Positions 22,595 to 30,521 of a DNA stretch of 64,000 nt are shown here, one piece after another. Each line of letters begins with the position of its first letter. Within the stretch, counting starts at the first letter, position 1. The notes under the pieces are model-generated. The model worked only from the letters and a program-made list of their open reading frames with translations, was not told the origin of the DNA and made no database searches. Location of the stretch: contig JAQSEB010000001.1 in assembly GCA_030063045.1 (NCBI GenBank), positions 2,976,001 to 3,040,000 on the forward strand, given 5' to 3'. The position numbers and the translations under genes were made by a program. The DNA comes from Pratylenchus scribneri. Its lineage: Eukaryota > Nematoda > Chromadorea > Rhabditida > Pratylenchidae.

Positions 22595-23888
22595 ACTTTT
22601 ATTATTACCCGAACAAATTTATCGTGGACTAACTTCCACAGATACCGGTGAACCCAATTTAGATTTTACAAAACATGAATTGGATAGAATTCGTCGTCAA
22701 AAATTAGAACCCTCTAGAAAAAATGTACGATATAATCAGCAACTTCGTCGCTATTTGAAATTACGAAAAGATCGAGAGGATAGACCAGTCAAAGTTGCGT
22801 TGGATAAAGGTGTCCGAATCTTGGTGAAGAAAGGAGATGAAGATGAGGATACCTTAACCGAGACTGGAACAGTACAATCCCAGCCTAGAACCGAACAAGA
22901 ATGGATGGATGATGATCCTCGTATTCCTATAGAACATGAAGAAGAAGAAGAAATTCAGACAGTCCGTCATTCTCCTTCTCCTACCATACTTCCTCCTCAA
23001 ATTGTTCCAACTCTTGAGGAAACGGCTCCACCTCAAGATTCTCTGGAAGTATTTCATCAAGGAACAGATGAAGAACCTCCAAGATTCCCTCCGAGAAGAT
23101 GGCCTCTACTTCGTACTCCAAATGCCAACATCTCCTCTCTGGAAATGTCCAAAAAATCAAAGACAGTGGCAAAGAAAAAGAAGAATGAAAAAACTGGTCC
23201 CGTAGCTGTACGTCCTCATCCTTCGATTATCCGAAAAAACCAATCAATAAGACAAGAATTGGCGCCAGCATCTACTTCGATGGCTTTACCTCCTCCTCCT
23301 CCAGAACCAATGGACCAATCAGTCATACCTTCCTCATCCTCCTCAAATGCTGTTAGAGAACATTTGGGTATATCGAGAAAATCAAAGGCTGTGGCTAAGA
23401 AGAAAAAGAATACAGCAACTGGTCATGTAGCTTTACGTCCTCGTCCATCCATTATTCGGACAAATAAATCCATTAGGAGAGAATTGGCGCCAGCATCTAC
23501 GATGCTGTCGTTGCCTCCTCCAGAATCAATGGACCAATCCGCTCTCCCCTCCACATCGGCTCAGTTGGCTTTACCTGGGATAAGACCTCGAACATCTATG
23601 GAAATTTATGGAAGACCTGGTGTAAAATACCGACCAGATCCAAATCTTATCGAAGTCGTTTCCCATGGTATGAGGAAAAGAAAGTCGAAAGGAAGTCCTC
23701 CGCCATATCCGTACAAGAAAAGTACAATCCAACCAGAGATTCGAAGAGCGCAATGGGCCATAAGAAGACCAACGCAAGAAGAAGCACTAAATTATCATCG
23801 TACTATCTCTTCTAATCGTAATCTTTCGATTATACCCCGACGTAATTCAAGTCATAATGCTATGGAATTATTTCGTACATTATCCTAA
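22584..23888 (+). CDS. Maverick protein with conserved N-terminus and duplicated Lys/Pro-rich repeat
   Basis: 434 residues, intronless, overlapping the previous ORF by 11 bp. The N-terminus (LLLLPEQIYRGLTSTDTGEP, then NQQLRRYLKLRKDREDRPVK) resembles a Maverick-associated protein family of unknown function. The middle is acidic then Pro-rich. A unit of about 65-70 residues occurs twice: KKSKTVAKKKKNEKTGPVA...RQELAPAS...PPEPMDQS and RKSKAVAKKKKNTATGHVA...RRELAPAS...PPESMDQS. The C-terminal 100 residues are basic. Such long, basic, low-complexity tails are common in virion core proteins (inference). Confidence 0.6.
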   Translation: MANKLLLLPEQIYRGLTSTDTGEPNLDFTKHELDRIRRQKLEPSRKNVRYNQQLRRYLKLRKDREDRPVKVALDKGVRILVKKGDEDEDTLTETGTVQSQPRTEQEWMDDDPRIPIEHEEEEEIQTVRHSPSPTILPPQIVPTLEETAPPQDSLEVFHQGTDEEPPRFPPRRWPLLRTPNANISSLEMSKKSKTVAKKKKNEKTGPVAVRPHPSIIRKNQSIRQELAPASTSMALPPPPPEPMDQSVIPSSSSSNAVREHLGISRKSKAVAKKKKNTATGHVALRPRPSIIRTNKSIRRELAPASTMLSLPPPESMDQSALPSTSAQLALPGIRPRTSMEIYGRPGVKYRPDPNLIEVVSHGMRKRKSKGSPPPYPYKKSTIQPEIRRAQWAIRRPTQEEALNYHRTISSNRNLSIIPRRNSSHNAMELFRTLS

Positions 23889-24065
23889 AAAACCCATAAA
23901 CCCATAAACCCCTAAATCACATGCTTGCCCCTAAAAACATAAGCCCCTAACTCATATTATATTGTATTGTATTGTATATGTATTTGTATTGTGTATTCTA
24001 TTGTATTATATTGTATTGTATTGTATTGTATTTTATTGTATTGTATTATATTGTATTGTATTGTA
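23888..24065. repeat. Inverted flank of packaging module, right arm
   Basis: CCCATAAACCCCTAAATCAC and on to about 23950, reverse-complementary to 21441-21485, then a degenerate (TGTAT)n tract to about 24065 that mirrors the (ATACA)n tract at 21371. The 2.3-kb ATPase cluster is thus enclosed by inverted repeats. Confidence 0.8.
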
Positions 24066-24105
24066 TAAATATTGATTTTTTTGTATATTCCGTCAATTCA
24101 TGGAG

Positions 24106-24116
24106 TATATAAGGAC
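24106..24116 (+). promoter_or_regulatory. TATA box upstream of pVI-like and capsid genes
   Basis: TATATAAGGACTTGAA about 50 bp before the ATG at 24163. It shares the GGAC extension with the boxes at 27479 and 29185. Confidence 0.6.
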
Positions 24117-24162
24117 TTGAAGATATGGATTAGTCATAGAGAATAGAAAATCTCTTTAAAAA

Positions 24163-24648
24163 ATGGTTCACGAAATATTCGATACAAACGCATTATCCTA
24201 CGAAGATTATATTCAGATTGGGAAGGGTTTGGATGAAGCCTTCCCAGTCTATAGAGGAGGACCAGTTTTCCAGAGAGGAACTGGTATTGGAGATGTATTC
24301 CGAGGAATATTGAGGTTTTTCATGCCTCTTATTCGACATGCCGGAACAGCTGTCAAAGATGAAGCCTTGAATACTGGTCAACGAATAATCGAACAAATCA
24401 AAGAGGGACAACCGTTGAGTCAAACAGTAATCGAGGAAGGCAAGAAAGGTCTCAAAAATGTAGCCGGACTCAAACAATTTGGCGGTGGACATCACCGTCG
24501 TCGTCATAGGAATCCACATCGGCCAAGAAGTATAAAAGGCCGACAATCTAATCCATTATCACACCAGACTATCATTAGTTCTGAAATTACCAAACCCATT
24601 GTCCATTCAAAGAAAAGGCTTCGTTCCGACGTGTTTGGACTCTACTAA
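24163..24648 (+). CDS. pVI/pX-like minor virion protein
   Basis: 161 residues, intronless. PVYRGGPVFQRGTGIGDVFRG then a hydrophobic/amphipathic FFMPLIRHAGTAVKDEALNTG stretch, a helical segment and a very basic tail (HHRRRHRNPHRPRS). The same plan (YRG..RG.G.G..FRG.FR...PL...A...EAL.TG) occurs upstream of capsid genes in Mavericks and adintoviruses. By position and amphipathic N-terminus it may act like adenovirus pVI, linking capsid and core or disrupting membranes (inference). Its TAA overlaps the ATG of the capsid gene (TAATG). Confidence 0.6.
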   Translation: MVHEIFDTNALSYEDYIQIGKGLDEAFPVYRGGPVFQRGTGIGDVFRGILRFFMPLIRHAGTAVKDEALNTGQRIIEQIKEGQPLSQTVIEEGKKGLKNVAGLKQFGGGHHRRRHRNPHRPRSIKGRQSNPLSHQTIISSEITKPIVHSKKRLRSDVFGLY

Positions 24649-25958
24649 TGGCTTTCTACAAAATTGATTCCGATAGTGTAAATTCCATAACAAATGCCCT
24701 CGATTTCTTTCAAATTCCTCCTACAAATGTTACAGTATCCTCCGCAAAGACTTTTGAAATTTTGACCAGTAATCCCCTCAACGATCCCCCTTATCATTTT
24801 AAAATCCATTCCTCCGATAATTATATTGATCCGACAAAATGTTATTTGCTCACCGAATTCCGAATCCGAAAAGAAAATGAACATGGACAGCTAGTCAATT
24901 TGGCAGCCAACGAGGATGTGGCTCCCATTCAAATGATTGGAAATACATTTATGCATAATATGCGAGTCCAAGTAAATGGTCGAGAAATATTCAATTCAAA
25001 TTCTTTAATGGCCTACAAATCCTATTTTACCCATGAACTTTCTTATTCGCCAACAGCCAAAACGTGTCATCTAAATGAGACCGGTTATTATGGATTCCAA
25101 GACGAAACATTAGAAGCCGGTACAGGACATGAATCGAGGAAGGCCTTATTCGCTGAAAGTAAAACTGCTCAATTCATTGCCAAACTCGATGCCGATATCT
25201 TTTGTCAACCTCTTTTCCTCCTCAACCATATCGAAATCGATATCGAGATTACTCCAAATGAATCAAAATTTGTCCTCGTTTCCCCAAATCCAAACGTAAA
25301 ATACCATTTGGAACTCCAAGCCTGTAAATTATATGTAAAGAAATTGTCCCTAATGGATGGTCTCAGTCTCGATATTGCCCGAAAATTGGAGCTGAAACCA
25401 GCCAGATATGCTGTCCGTAAATCAATGATGAAGTCCATGTTCATTAGTCAAGGCCGCTATGAATTCTCGGCAAACATATTCCAAGACCAAGTCCCTCGTC
25501 GAATCGTTTGCGGTCTTGTAGCCAATGCCGACTACGTTGGTCAATACTCAAAAAGTCCATTCAATTTCCAACCCTTTGATGTCCAAGAAATCTCAATTGT
25601 AGCCAATGGTCGTCAATTTCCCCAAACTCCATATGATTTGGCCTATACCCAAAATCGATATATGAGACCCTTCCATGATATGAACGAAGCCATTGGATTC
25701 GCTAATACATCCGAAGGAAATGGAATTACCTACGCCCAATATGGAAAAACCCATTGTATCTATGTTTTTAATCTAACGAATAGCGGAGAAGATCAAGGAG
25801 GACTTTTTGATTTGATCAAAAACGGAACAACTGCTATTCACATCCGATTTGGAACTGCTGTTCCCAATGGAGGATATATGCTCATAATAATGGGTGAAGC
25901 CGACTCTCTATTCATGCTCGACAAGTATAGAACAATTACTAGTGATACAACTGTTTAA
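24648..25958 (+). CDS. Major capsid protein (double jelly-roll, hexon-like)
   Basis: 436 residues, intronless. The N-terminus FFQIPPTNVTVSSAKTFEIL matches the start of Maverick/adintovirus hexon-like proteins (a V/IPPT...V motif). It is followed by YIDPTKCYLLTEFRI and APIQMIGNTFMHNMRVQVNG, corresponding to the strand-rich first jelly roll. The second half contains FNFQPFDVQEISIVANG and ends in a hydrophobic strand, GGYMLIIMGEAD. Assembly into icosahedral particles is inferred from the family. It is on the same transcript-like unit as the pVI-like gene (shared TAATG), and no separate promoter box is visible. Complete and unbroken. Confidence 0.82.
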   Translation: MAFYKIDSDSVNSITNALDFFQIPPTNVTVSSAKTFEILTSNPLNDPPYHFKIHSSDNYIDPTKCYLLTEFRIRKENEHGQLVNLAANEDVAPIQMIGNTFMHNMRVQVNGREIFNSNSLMAYKSYFTHELSYSPTAKTCHLNETGYYGFQDETLEAGTGHESRKALFAESKTAQFIAKLDADIFCQPLFLLNHIEIDIEITPNESKFVLVSPNPNVKYHLELQACKLYVKKLSLMDGLSLDIARKLELKPARYAVRKSMMKSMFISQGRYEFSANIFQDQVPRRIVCGLVANADYVGQYSKSPFNFQPFDVQEISIVANGRQFPQTPYDLAYTQNRYMRPFHDMNEAIGFANTSEGNGITYAQYGKTHCIYVFNLTNSGEDQGGLFDLIKNGTTAIHIRFGTAVPNGGYMLIIMGEADSLFMLDKYRTITSDTTV

Positions 25959-26610
25959 TTATTTTTCATTCATATTGTATTTTTTATGTTTTGTATAAAA
26001 TTATATGTATGTATGTATGTATGCATGTATAGAAAAACACGCGCCTATAGAAAACACGCGTACCCCTAGAAAACACGCGTACCCCTAGAAAACACGCGCA
26101 CATGTCCATTTTTTTGTACATTTTTGTGTAAAAATGCTTAACTTTGCACTAAATTTTCGTTGCTCGTCGTTAGCGATGCATGTGTTTTTAGATGCTCGTT
26201 CTTACCGATGCCTATTTTCTCCTTAAAAGTGCAATTTTTGACTCTTAGCGTTGCTATCATCGGAAGATGCGCGCATCTTTCGACACCTTCATCGGAAGAT
26301 GCGCGTAACGAAAATCGTTGCGCGTCGTTACCGTTTCATAAAAGTGATAGTTTTTTCTCTTAACGATGCACTTTTTCTCCTTAAAACTGATGTTTTTTAT
26401 TCTTAACGATTTCGTTGCACGTTCTTAACGATGACTTTTTTAAAGTCAAAAAGTCATCGCTAACGACGCGCTAGAAAAATCAAGTGCAACGCTAAGGACG
26501 CGCAACTTAATTTGTAAATACAACATGTTTTGTAAAAAAATATTTATTAATGAATACATGAACGATGTGAATTTTTATAATATATGGATGTATTTAATTC
26601 GATGGATGTA
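25959..26610. other. Convergent intergenic region rich in CGCG motifs with tandem repeats and a hairpin
   Basis: Contains (TATG)n near 26006-26025, then three to four copies of AAAACACGCGTACCCCTAG (about 26033-26102), then many copies of TTAACGATG, GATGCGCG and CGTCGTTA variants. A 12-bp stem hairpin, CGATGACTTTTT and its complement with a 7-nt loop, lies at 26429-26459. Compositionally unlike the rest of the element. No coding content recognised. Confidence 0.6.
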
Positions 26611-27387
26611 TTAATTTGATTCATCGTCGGAAGTTTCCATATCTTCTTCCTTCATGATTCCAACTGGTTCTACTGGAGGCAATTTTTTCTTGAGGCCTAA
26701 AATCTTCTCCAAGAGTTTGGCTTTCTTCCCTTCTTTAGGCTCGACAGGCGGAGTAGAAGCCATAGGAGGAGAAGGTAAAATAGGAGATGGAAGATCGGTT
26801 GGTGGAGGGGTAGCCGACTGAGAAGGAGGCAACTTCGGAATCATCGATTCCGAAGAGACCGGTCGGGAAGATTCCAGCGAATGGCCCAAAAAAGTTGCGG
26901 TTCCGGCGATTAAAGTGAGCATATCATGAAGATCGTATGGGAAGACCTTCATTGGTGTAATCTCCTCCTTTTTTGACAAAAACTCCATATTCTTTTCGTA
27001 AAGATTGTGTTTTTCTTGAGTTGGAAGTTTTAAAATGTCTCTATATTCTTCGTTGACTTTTGAAGGATCGGGCATAAATGAAAAGATGAGACTGTATAAT
27101 TCATCAACGGTCATATCAGCCTTCTTACTAATCTCTACGGCTATATCTGTGGCTGCTGGTCTAGTTTTAGGATAATGGGGAAGAAGGGCAACGAGATAAT
27201 TGACAAAGTTTAAAAGTTCCTCATTTTTCTTTGCCTCCAACTCTTTTGGGGTTGGTTCTTCTTTCTGGACTGGTTCTTCTTCTTTCTGGACTACTTCTTC
27301 GTTCTCTGGTTGTTCATCTTGTATTTTATCCACGTTGAAGAACCGACCAGTGATTTTACCAGAATAATGAATTTCGAAGTTGGACAT
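26611..27387 (-). CDS. Maverick protein of unknown function, Glu/Pro-rich
   Basis: 258 residues, intronless. N-terminus MSNFEIHYSGKITGRFFNVD, then a Glu/Lys-rich stretch (EEPVQKEEPTPKELEAKK), a predicted helical core at about 55-165 (NFVNYLVALLPHYPKTRP...), and a Pro/Ser-rich tail that includes LPPSQSATPPP, which also occurs in the neighbouring penton-like protein. No family recognised. It is transcribed divergently from the penton gene, with a 132-bp shared promoter region holding one TATA box for each direction. A structural or scaffold role is possible (inference from position only). Confidence 0.5.
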   Translation of the reverse strand: MSNFEIHYSGKITGRFFNVDKIQDEQPENEEVVQKEEEPVQKEEPTPKELEAKKNEELLNFVNYLVALLPHYPKTRPAATDIAVEISKKADMTVDELYSLIFSFMPDPSKVNEEYRDILKLPTQEKHNLYEKNMEFLSKKEEITPMKVFPYDLHDMLTLIAGTATFLGHSLESSRPVSSESMIPKLPPSQSATPPPTDLPSPILPSPPMASTPPVEPKEGKKAKLLEKILGLKKKLPPVEPVGIMKEEDMETSDDESN

Positions 27388-27446
27388 TTTTTTTGGGAAA
27401 TGAATAAGGAAATCAGTAAATGGTGAGGAAATCTATTTTTCCAGGG

Positions 27447-27490
27447 TATTTATACTCCTGAGAAATCAATTCTAGGGGTATAAAAGGACC
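27447..27490. promoter_or_regulatory. Divergent promoter with two TATA boxes
   Basis: For the minus-strand gene TATAAATA lies at 27454-27447, 60 bp before its ATG. For the penton gene TATAAAAGGACCGAAA begins at 27479, 41 bp before the ATG at 27520. Confidence 0.6.
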
Positions 27491-27519
27491 GAAAAATCAA
27501 TAATCTTATCATTTTAAAA

Positions 27520-29142
27520 ATGTCCAATACAGTCATTGTTCATTTGCCTAGTAATTCAACGGATTATCCCGATAATAAATCGAATCATTATAGGGTTCAT
27601 CTCGGAAGAACACTCAAATTCCCAGGAGAATGGGTTTGCGGTCTTCATAGTATCTTTTTCCCCTACTCATGGCCTTCAACCATTGGTACATTGGATGACG
27701 ATTATATCGGAATTCATTACAATGAAGATGATATGATAAAAATCCCTGTACCAAAAGGGTCCTATTCAAAAATTGAGGATTTGATGACGTCACTTAATCA
27801 AACACTCATAGACTTTGGAGATGAAAATTACAAAAACAGAACAAGAAGAGCAATCGATAATATCCAATCACCTCCATTGGCCAAAACCGACAATTCAACC
27901 GTAACCCCTAAAAGTCCTCCCTTGCTCAAACCTTCATCTCCTCCTCTTAAGGATAATAAGACCAATCCGGAGCCTGAAAAAACATCTAATAAAAAACGAA
28001 AGACAGATGGTCTCGAATTCTTGTATGGAACAGCACCGCAAGTACCTCCTATAGAAAAGATGAGGAATTTACTAGTACCGGCTCCTCCTCCTCCTACTCA
28101 ATCTACCACTCAAAAATCGACTACCATTCAAGCTTCGGAATCTACGATTCCTCAACCTCCTTCGGAATCTACGATTCCTCAGTTACCTTCTGAGACCACG
28201 GCTCAGAAGCTTACTCCGGCTACGCCTTCGTCTGCTCCTCAAGAGTCGGCTACTCCTCTCCAAGAGGAGGCTAAGCCTCCTCCTCCTCCTCCTCCTCCAA
28301 AGAAAAAACCCAAGACTGATGGTCTCGAATTCTTGTATGGACCATTAGGAGAAGCTTTGAATGCGTTGAATTTGATTCTACCATCAGTTGAACCTCCACG
28401 TACTCCAAAAGATAAAACTCAACCTCCCTCGGAATCTGCGATTCCTCAGTTGCCTCCTTCCCAGTCGGCTACTCCTCCTCCTTCGGAGGAGGCTAAGCCT
28501 CCTTCTCCTCCTCTGGAGGAGGCTAAGCCTCCGCCAAAGAAAAAACCCAAGACCGATGGTCTTGAATTCATGTATGGACCAATAGGACAAGGTTTGAATA
28601 CATTGAGTCTATTCATTCCATCAGTTGAACCTCCACGTGCTCCAAAACCCAAGCCTCCGCCTATGACAGATGACATTATAAAATCAATGATCGATTCTGT
28701 GGAATTTCAATATAATCCGGATATTGAACGCTTCCGAGTTGTCTTCAATAATGAGAATATTACCCATCTGAGTCTATCTCAACAGTTAGGCTATGTCCTT
28801 GGATTTGAGAATCCTTCCTCAATTCATAATAATGAAGTGGCCAAATACAAATCTGATTTACGTGGAGGCTTTACATCATTTGCTGTCTATGCCAAAGGAC
28901 TAACTGGAAATATCATTATTGGGAATCTATTAAATTCTCTACTCCGTGTCGTCAGTTTGAATGGAGCCCAGCCTGGAGACTATGTGGAGAAGATTTATGA
29001 CTCACCACTCTATGTTCCAGTTTTGCCTAAAGAAGTCAGCGAAATTGAAATCAAAATAAGTACATTAGATGGAAGACCTATACCTTTTCAATATGGTAAT
29101 GTCATGATTGTATTGATTTTCAAAAAAGTAATAAATTTTTAA
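27520..29142 (+). CDS. Penton-like minor capsid protein with inserted Pro-rich repeats
   Basis: 540 residues, intronless. The N-terminal 110 residues (VIVHLPSNSTDYPDNKSNHY, then FPGEWVCGLHSIFFPYSW) and the C-terminal 160 (MIDSVEFQYNPDIERFRVVF, YKSDLRGGFTSFAVYAKGL, LYVPVLPKEVSEIEIKI, GRPIPFQYGNVMIVLIFKK) match the single-jelly-roll penton family of Mavericks. Between them, at about 110-380, is a Pro/Ser/Glu-rich insert with three copies of KTDGLEF(L/M)YG at about residues 161, 265 and 344. Two of these are followed by a similar LGEALNALNLILPSVEPPR-type segment. The insert is unusual for the family; it may form a flexible spike or fibre-like projection (inference). Confidence 0.8.
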   Translation: MSNTVIVHLPSNSTDYPDNKSNHYRVHLGRTLKFPGEWVCGLHSIFFPYSWPSTIGTLDDDYIGIHYNEDDMIKIPVPKGSYSKIEDLMTSLNQTLIDFGDENYKNRTRRAIDNIQSPPLAKTDNSTVTPKSPPLLKPSSPPLKDNKTNPEPEKTSNKKRKTDGLEFLYGTAPQVPPIEKMRNLLVPAPPPPTQSTTQKSTTIQASESTIPQPPSESTIPQLPSETTAQKLTPATPSSAPQESATPLQEEAKPPPPPPPPKKKPKTDGLEFLYGPLGEALNALNLILPSVEPPRTPKDKTQPPSESAIPQLPPSQSATPPPSEEAKPPSPPLEEAKPPPKKKPKTDGLEFMYGPIGQGLNTLSLFIPSVEPPRAPKPKPPPMTDDIIKSMIDSVEFQYNPDIERFRVVFNNENITHLSLSQQLGYVLGFENPSSIHNNEVAKYKSDLRGGFTSFAVYAKGLTGNIIIGNLLNSLLRVVSLNGAQPGDYVEKIYDSPLYVPVLPKEVSEIEIKISTLDGRPIPFQYGNVMIVLIFKKVINF

Positions 29143-29184
29143 TTGTAGTTTGTGTTTGAGTATAAACTATACAAAAAATAAGAG

Positions 29185-29197
29185 TATATAAGGACCG
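29185..29197 (+). promoter_or_regulatory. TATA box upstream of Asn/Pro-rich CxxC protein
   Basis: TATATAAGGACCGAAT, 81-93 bp before the ATG at 29278; nearly identical to the penton promoter box. Confidence 0.55.
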
Positions 29198-29277
29198 AAT
29201 TTTGGTCATTTTTCTCATTCTTATCATTCTTGACTTTTTCGACTATTAAATTCACTCCGTTCATTTTGAATAAAAAA

Positions 29278-29658
29278 ATGAATCCGTCCTTCCAAAATAA
29301 TCTTCCGTACCAAGCTCCATTCCCAAATAATCCTCCGTTCCCGAATAATTTCCAAAATAATCCTCCATATCCGAATCCTCAATTCCCAAATCCTCCATAC
29401 CATAATAACAACTTTCCGAATAATGAATCGACTACCTCCAAAAAACCTCATTGGAAATTATTCAAGGGAAAATATGTACTCATCTACTATCTCTGCGAGC
29501 AATGTCAAGACCGATTATATCATTCTCAAGACCGAATTATGGAAAAGGAGGACGGATGGGTCATTAAAATCGAAATGTGTCAAGATTGTGTCGATAAGAA
29601 TTGTAAGGCCACGACTGCCTTATCCAAACCATATGTCAAGAAACAAGAAGAATATTAA
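29278..29658 (+). CDS. Small protein with Asn/Pro-rich repeats and CxxC pairs
   Basis: 126 residues, intronless; the Met at 29278 is chosen because it follows the TATA box. The first 50 residues repeat PFPNN/PPYPN-type units. The rest has CEQCQDRLYH and CQDCVDKNC, a zinc-ribbon-like arrangement of four to five Cys. No family recognised. It could bind nucleic acid or stabilise virions; this cannot be decided from the sequence. Confidence 0.5.
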   Translation: MNPSFQNNLPYQAPFPNNPPFPNNFQNNPPYPNPQFPNPPYHNNNFPNNESTTSKKPHWKLFKGKYVLIYYLCEQCQDRLYHSQDRIMEKEDGWVIKIEMCQDCVDKNCKATTALSKPYVKKQEEY

Positions 29659-29762
29659 AAGACACAAATCATAAATAAATCCTCATTATTTTTTGTGGAT
29701 ATAATTAATTTTCATTTTATCTCATATATAAATTGAATAAAATAAATAAATAAAGGAATGAA

Positions 29763-30281
29763 TTACATATGACTTGTGTATATTCCCATGGGAGTTCCGT
29801 CGTTGTTCATAAAATAGATGGTCCCCATGTTCTTATTTGAATTGAGCAATGCCGGTAGCTCAATCCGGAAGAATGTTCGTAGGACTCCAAATTGGTTGAC
29901 GGGCTCGATATTCTGCACAAAGACATAGGCATATCCTCGAGCTTGGAGGGCATATTTCCTCGAGGCCATGTCCCAAAGTTCTGAAGCCTTCTCAGAACTA
30001 AGCGGAGGTCCAAATTTGTACGTCCCGTTGTTGTTAAACAAATCGAGATCGTCCAAATATTTTCCTCCATGGGTCATTTCGAGGGTCTGGATTTTATGTT
30101 TGATGGCAAATACTTCGGCATGTTTTCGATTGGAGCCAGAGTAGAAGACTCCTCGATTATAGGTGGAAGAGAAATCCAATACTTCTCGAATAAAATACGA
30201 CAAATATTGGAAGACAAATTCGGGATCATCGGAGGTTGTCAATTCGAGGACAGTTGGGAAGGAGATGGAAATTTCGGACAT
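29763..30281 (-). CDS. Protein resembling a C-terminal domain of bacterial polymorphic toxins
   Basis: 172 residues, intronless. The pattern VFYSGSNRKHAEVFA, TLEMTHGGKYLDDLDLF, PLSSEKASELWDMASRKYA, ARGYAYVF and FRIELPALL resembles, from memory, a domain (YSG...TLEMT.GG..LD.L.LF...PL....A...W...S..YA..A.G...F...VF..VELP.L) found at the ends of Rhs-type and other bacterial secreted toxin-like proteins and in some eukaryotic genomes. Its activity is unknown to me. It lies between the CxxC protein and the PAZ protein and is divergent from the latter. No TATA box was found ahead of it. Whether it acts on the host, on competing elements, or in the virion is open. Confidence 0.45.
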   Translation of the reverse strand: MSEISISFPTVLELTTSDDPEFVFQYLSYFIREVLDFSSTYNRGVFYSGSNRKHAEVFAIKHKIQTLEMTHGGKYLDDLDLFNNNGTYKFGPPLSSEKASELWDMASRKYALQARGYAYVFVQNIEPVNQFGVLRTFFRIELPALLNSNKNMGTIYFMNNDGTPMGIYTSHM

Positions 30282-30459
30282 TTTTTCAAGGAAAAAATTA
30301 AATTCGGAGCTGAGTAAATTTGGGAGAGATTTTCGACCTCCGATTTTTGGGTTTTTTCAAGAATGATTTTGAAAAATGGCCGGAAATCGGTTTTAAGCCG
30401 ATATTCGTCGGATGATGACTCATCCTCATTTAGAGGTAGAGAGGCATGGCCGACGGATG

Positions 30460-30467
30460 TATAAAAG
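30460..30467 (+). promoter_or_regulatory. TATA box upstream of PAZ gene
   Basis: TATAAAAGCCCGAAAT, 55 bp before the ATG at 30522; the same layout as the penton gene box (TATAAAAGGACCGAAA), tying this gene to the element's own expression programme. Confidence 0.55.
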
Positions 30468-30521
30468 CCCGAAATAATCATATCTTTCATTCATTCATTC
30501 ATTCCTTTAAAATCCTAAAAA

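Noticed and set aside
29224..29451. Minus-strand ORF opposite the Asn/Pro-rich protein
   Set aside because: Shadow of repeated codons on the plus strand, which has the TATA box and the Cys motifs.
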